Positions 24,201 to 26,026 of a DNA stretch of 26,026 nt are shown in pieces. The stretch lies in the NCBI GenBank assembly GCA_047619485.1, contig JBLHKE010000018.1:1-26026 (forward strand). Direction: 5' to 3'. The position numbers and the translations under genes were made by a program. The stretch is from JBLHKE01 sp047619485 (GTDB lineage Bacteria; Verrucomicrobiota; Verrucomicrobiia; Verrucomicrobiales; DEV007). The first letter of the stretch is position 1, and each line of letters starts with the position of its first letter. The notes under the pieces are model-generated. The model was given only the letters and a program-made list of their open reading frames with translations, did no database searches and was not told where the DNA came from.

Positions 24201-24501
24201 CAACCCGAGCAAGGTGATCAGCGACCAGTTCGCGCCGATCATCGTCACCCGCAACAACGGCGAGACGCTTACCGGCGTCGTCGTCAACCTTAGCGGCGAC
24301 AACGTCACCATCAACACCGACGTCAGCGACCCGAACCAGCGGGTCAACGTCGATCGGAAGACAGTCAAAAGCATCGAGCCGAGTGCAATCTCGATGATGC
24401 CACCGAACCTCCTGATGATGCTCACCAAAGACGAGATCCTTGACCTGACCGCCTACGTTCTCAGTGGCGGCAAAGAAGATCACGCTGCCTTTAAGAAATA
24501 G
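21235..24501 (+). CDS. DUF1080 (3-keto-disaccharide hydrolase-type) / PVC beta-propeller / cytochrome c fusion protein (1088 aa)
   Basis: A large exported protein probably involved in carbohydrate breakdown or oxidation. The ATG at 21235 gives the signal peptide MKYIALAIAALLSTTNA; an ATG at 21196 lies inside the leader hairpin. Residues about 20-225 are a DUF1080/LamG-like domain (FKPLFNGKNLDGWDG, SGIQYRSKE, YEERGRGI). About 240-270 is a Lys/Pro/Ala linker with KKKPAA repeats. About 285-650 is a PVC-type glucose/sorbosone-dehydrogenase-like propeller (GDHGVHAIVLTPDKKGLYLI, ANGFRNIFDASVNHDGDLFT, GGEYGWRNGAGKYPEFY). About 660-930 is helical, HEAT-like. The C-terminus is a haem domain with CYACH (Cys955, Cys958, His959), GPDLTGSGGRYSPHDFLDQV and the usual PVC tail ending LTAYVLSGGKED. 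No separate electron acceptor is visible nearby. Confidence 0.92.
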   Translation: MKYIALAIAALLSTTNAADDGFKPLFNGKNLDGWDGNPELWSVEDGIITGKTTGPAQLKYNQFLIWRGGEVKNFELRVKVKTTGNNSGIQYRSKELPANGKWSIGGYQCDIHPNAPYNAMIYEERGRGITVQNGQGVVADPEGKRWVTDQHDPVKVDPAKWHEYSIIAKGNHIVHKIDGKKTIEFHDFDEKARSLEGLLAFQVHRGPAMNVQIKDIMLKALPDGGVINFEKFAIPSDAQVIEKKKPAAKKKPAAKKKPAPKPKKNKAQVGPAIGGNKATPVANITKPEGFEVELIYSVPGVEQGSWVNLCNDDKGRIYASDQYGGLYRFTPPAAGKELSPNDIQKLPINIRAVNGMLFAFDALYVGVNDYERKMESGLYRITDSNNDDELDKVEKLRGMEARGDHGVHAIVLTPDKKGLYLICGNNVDPTQAAATSPVQPLWGDDHLLKRMPDGRGHNRDRLAPGGIIYRVDPDGKNFEAFANGFRNIFDASVNHDGDLFTYDADMEYDFNTPWYRPTRVNHVLSGGEYGWRNGAGKYPEFYVDNLPSTLNIGPGSPTGTTFGYGAKFPAKYQNAFYILDWSWGKIYAVHLKPEGASYTATKEEFVTGGPLPVTDAIIHPDGAMYFAIGGRRVQSGLYRVTYKGKESTAPAKHQPIANPAHDLRLALEAFHGKQNPKAVATAWKHLGSDDRIIRSAARTAIEHQPVAEWQAKALAETNASAQLEALLALTRVESSKKDPATRDAILAAMLKHDYAKLTQEQRLAYARILQIVLNRFGNPDDATLAKIGSKLDAAYPADSFEENWLLTETLAYLQHPNTAAKAMALINAAPSQEPQMEYARSIRFLKTGWTSDLRKQQLEWFLKAANYNGGASFAKFIEFIRNDSLATYSDAEKKEHAALIAKKPENKSAIELSGAIFAGRTPTMWKLDDLSEAAQSGMKGRNFALGKQMFAAAACYACHRFGNAGGMTGPDLTGSGGRYSPHDFLDQVINPSKVISDQFAPIIVTRNNGETLTGVVVNLSGDNVTINTDVSDPNQRVNVDRKTVKSIEPSAISMMPPNLLMMLTKDEILDLTAYVLSGGKEDHAAFKK

Positions 24502-24525
24502 ATCTAGCACGAGGTTCGACCAGCT

Positions 24526-24558
24526 GGCATCCCACGGGGTACAACTCCGTGGGATGCC
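24526..24558 (+). terminator. Strong 12-bp perfect hairpin after the DUF1080/cytochrome gene
   Basis: GGCATCCCACGG (24526-24537) and CCGTGGGATGCC (24547-24558) pair perfectly with a 9-base loop, 24 bases after the stop codon at 24499-24501. It is the strongest hairpin in the window and probably ends or protects the preceding transcript. A T-tract is absent, so it may instead be an intergenic repeat. Confidence 0.6.
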
Positions 24559-24676
24559 CTCGCCGCATCCCAAACTCTCTCACCGGCCAAGAAGAGTGCG
24601 TTTCCAACAGACATCCAATCATCCGAAAGCTGAGAAAGCCGGGAAGGCAGAGCTGCAGCCCACTGAGTGCAACTCC

Positions 24677-25624
24677 GTGCTACGGTTCATTGCACCGATC
24701 CTGCTCCTCGGCTTCGCGATCACCAACGCCAATAGCAAACAACCCGTCGACAACCCGAAAGAGGAACTGCTCACCCTCGGCAACGGCACGGCGAAGATTG
24801 GTATCGACCGCGCGAAGGGTGCGTCCATCACTCACCTCTCGTGGGCGAGCTATCCGAAGAACGCCGTCAACGGCTACGATCCAGGCCGCCTTATTCAGCA
24901 ATCTTACTATGCGGGCAGGCGCTTAGATCGCCAGTCGGAAGGTCAGCACAAAGCCTGGAGCCCGTGGAGTTGGAACCCTATCCAGGGCGGAGGTGTAGGC
25001 TCGTGGGCGCGCGTCACCGAGTTCAAACGATTAGACGAGAACACGCTCTACGGCGAGACCGTGCCGAAGTTGTGGGACATGCCCGACGAGGAGGCCGAGG
25101 CGCTCATGCACCAATGGATCCGTTTTGAACCTGCGATGCCCAATACCATCGCAGTCACGTGCGAACTGATCGCTAGGCGCCAGGCTGACGATCGCTGGGG
25201 GCCGGCCAACCGCAGCCCTCAGGAGATCCCCGCTACCTACTTCACACGCAACTTTGACACCTTCAAAATGTACGAAGGCGCGGGGAAGTGGAGCGAGCTG
25301 TCACAGAAACCTGGCCCGCCATGGGGGAACACAAAGGCCACGCGCAATGCCATCGCCTGCTTCGAGAAATCCGGCCAAGGCGTCGCTATCTTCAGCCCGG
25401 CTGCCGCAACGTGGAACTACGGCCCACACGCGGGCGGCAAGACCGACGATCCATTGGGTGGTCCATGTGTCCACATCGCCCCCGTCGCCCGCGTCTTGCT
25501 CGGCCCACGCTCCACCGTCAAATATCGCTATTGGCTCGTCACCGGCACCGAGTCCGAAATTGGCAGACAGCTCGAGAAGCTTTGGGAAAAATACAAAGGT
25601 GAACGCATCCAGCTAAGCGAGTAA
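24677..25624 (+). CDS. Secreted protein of unknown function, possible galactose-mutarotase-like fold (315 aa)
   Basis: The GTG at 24677 is chosen because it starts a signal peptide (MLRFIAPILLLGFAITNANS). Upstream in-frame ATGs (24464, 24554) would add an Arg/Lys-rich segment encoded across the terminator hairpin and the preceding gene's end. The mature protein begins LLTLGNGTAKIGIDRAKGAS, then VNGYDPGRLIQQSYYAGRRL, WSPWSWNPIQGGGVGSWARV and a Trp/Tyr-rich beta-strand pattern. It resembles uncharacterised PVC proteins with a sugar-binding mutarotase-like fold, judged from pattern memory only. No catalytic residues can be assigned. It follows the DUF1080 fusion by 175 bases on the same strand and could act on the same glycan. 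The coding frame is well supported, the start moderately, the function weakly. Confidence 0.72.
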   Translation: MLRFIAPILLLGFAITNANSKQPVDNPKEELLTLGNGTAKIGIDRAKGASITHLSWASYPKNAVNGYDPGRLIQQSYYAGRRLDRQSEGQHKAWSPWSWNPIQGGGVGSWARVTEFKRLDENTLYGETVPKLWDMPDEEAEALMHQWIRFEPAMPNTIAVTCELIARRQADDRWGPANRSPQEIPATYFTRNFDTFKMYEGAGKWSELSQKPGPPWGNTKATRNAIACFEKSGQGVAIFSPAAATWNYGPHAGGKTDDPLGGPCVHIAPVARVLLGPRSTVKYRYWLVTGTESEIGRQLEKLWEKYKGERIQLSE

Positions 25625-26026
25625 GAAGACAGGATGGGTTTCTAGCCCGTATCAGGACTGGCTTGGCCTTGCGCTTCGGATCAAAGATTTTAGAAAAGGG
25701 GCAGGCAGCATCTCCCTCCATTGTACCTGCGGTATTCCGGGCTAGTGCGCCGTCAGGCGGTACGCTCTCCTCGGTGGGAGACCAAGACTGCAGCGAGCCT
25801 TATTGCTGGTGAGAAATTGGAGTGACTGCGTTGCCGCGAGGTGAGGTGGGGAGCAACGCAAACAACCCGATAGACCATAATGGCAAATGGACACGGTTCG
25901 GCAACGGCAGCCCCCTTGTGTGCCCACGAATGCATGGAAGGTGCCTGTTGGGGTTGCTGCCTGGCACCACCGTTCTGACAATTTCGACGCGGCCAACCCA
26001 ACCGGCACCTCGCATCTCGCGGCCAC
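25625..26026. other. Terminal region with inverted repeats and no supported gene
   Basis: Inverted repeats seen are CTAGCCCG/CGGGCTAG (25642-25649 with 25738-25745), TGCGTTGC/GCAACGCA (25827-25834 with 25853-25860) and GGTGCC/GGCACC (25940-25945 with 25963-25968). The first pair encloses the 3' flank of the preceding gene. A minus-strand frame of 94 codons (25742 to the window end) is Cys/Arg-rich, has no recognisable motif, and overlaps equally open frames, so I do not call it. A gene starting outside the window cannot be excluded. Confidence 0.4.

Noticed and set aside
25742..26026. Minus-strand partial gene running off the window end
   Set aside because: Cys/Arg-rich with no motif, competing open frames in the same stretch, and several inverted repeats; cannot be supported from this window.

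Overview
The window looks like chromosomal DNA of a PVC-superphylum bacterium, most likely Verrucomicrobiota (Planctomycetota is the alternative). The reasons are a cytochrome c/DUF1549/DUF1553 protein followed by a DUF1501 protein, a DUF1080 module joined to a beta-propeller and C-terminal haem domain, a secreted FG-GAP/sialidase-like protein, GC-rich codon use, and hairpin repeats packed into the gaps between genes. Organism assignment is inference from gene families. No tRNA, rRNA, CRISPR array, integrase or complete transposon was seen.

Layout. (1) 60-4139 (+): a 1359-residue exported, C-terminally anchored protein of unknown function. (2) 4140-5804: decay zone with a 90-bp hairpin element and a frameshifted, truncated remnant of an iron-sulfur/molybdopterin oxidoreductase on the minus strand. 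(3) 13686 down to 5805 (-): a probable catabolic operon. In transcription order it holds a GntR/FadR regulator, a secreted FG-GAP + Asp-box (sialidase-like) protein, a C-terminal remnant of a probable sulfatase, a sodium:solute symporter, a DapA/NanA-family aldolase, and an L-fucose-isomerase-like protein coupled to the aldolase by an ATGA overlap. A 20-bp perfect palindrome covers the -10 of a near-consensus sigma70 promoter directly before the regulator. (4) 13922-18429 (+): a DUF1428 protein, a DUF1549/DUF1553 cytochrome (ATGA overlap) and a Tat-exported DUF1501 protein. (5) 18541-19368 (-): an AraC regulator, divergent from (6) 19514-21069 (+): a DhaL-type kinase subunit and an LsrF-type lyase, without DhaK. 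(7) 21235-24501 (+): a DUF1080/Lys-rich linker/propeller/cytochrome c fusion. (8) 24677-25624 (+): a secreted protein possibly of galactose-mutarotase-like fold. (9) 25625-26026: no recognised gene.

Taken together, the region reads as a saprophytic carbohydrate-use locus. Secreted enzymes act outside the membrane, a symporter imports a sugar or sugar acid, an isomerase and aldolase process it, and GntR and AraC regulators respond to intermediates. The substrate cannot be read from sequence. The fucose-isomerase-like protein and sulfatase remnant suggest, without proving, a sulfated deoxy-sugar. The items most worth following are this operon and its operator/promoter, the DhaL-LsrF pair without DhaK, two mutually exclusive hairpins before the DUF1080 gene, and repeat elements located at gene-decay points.
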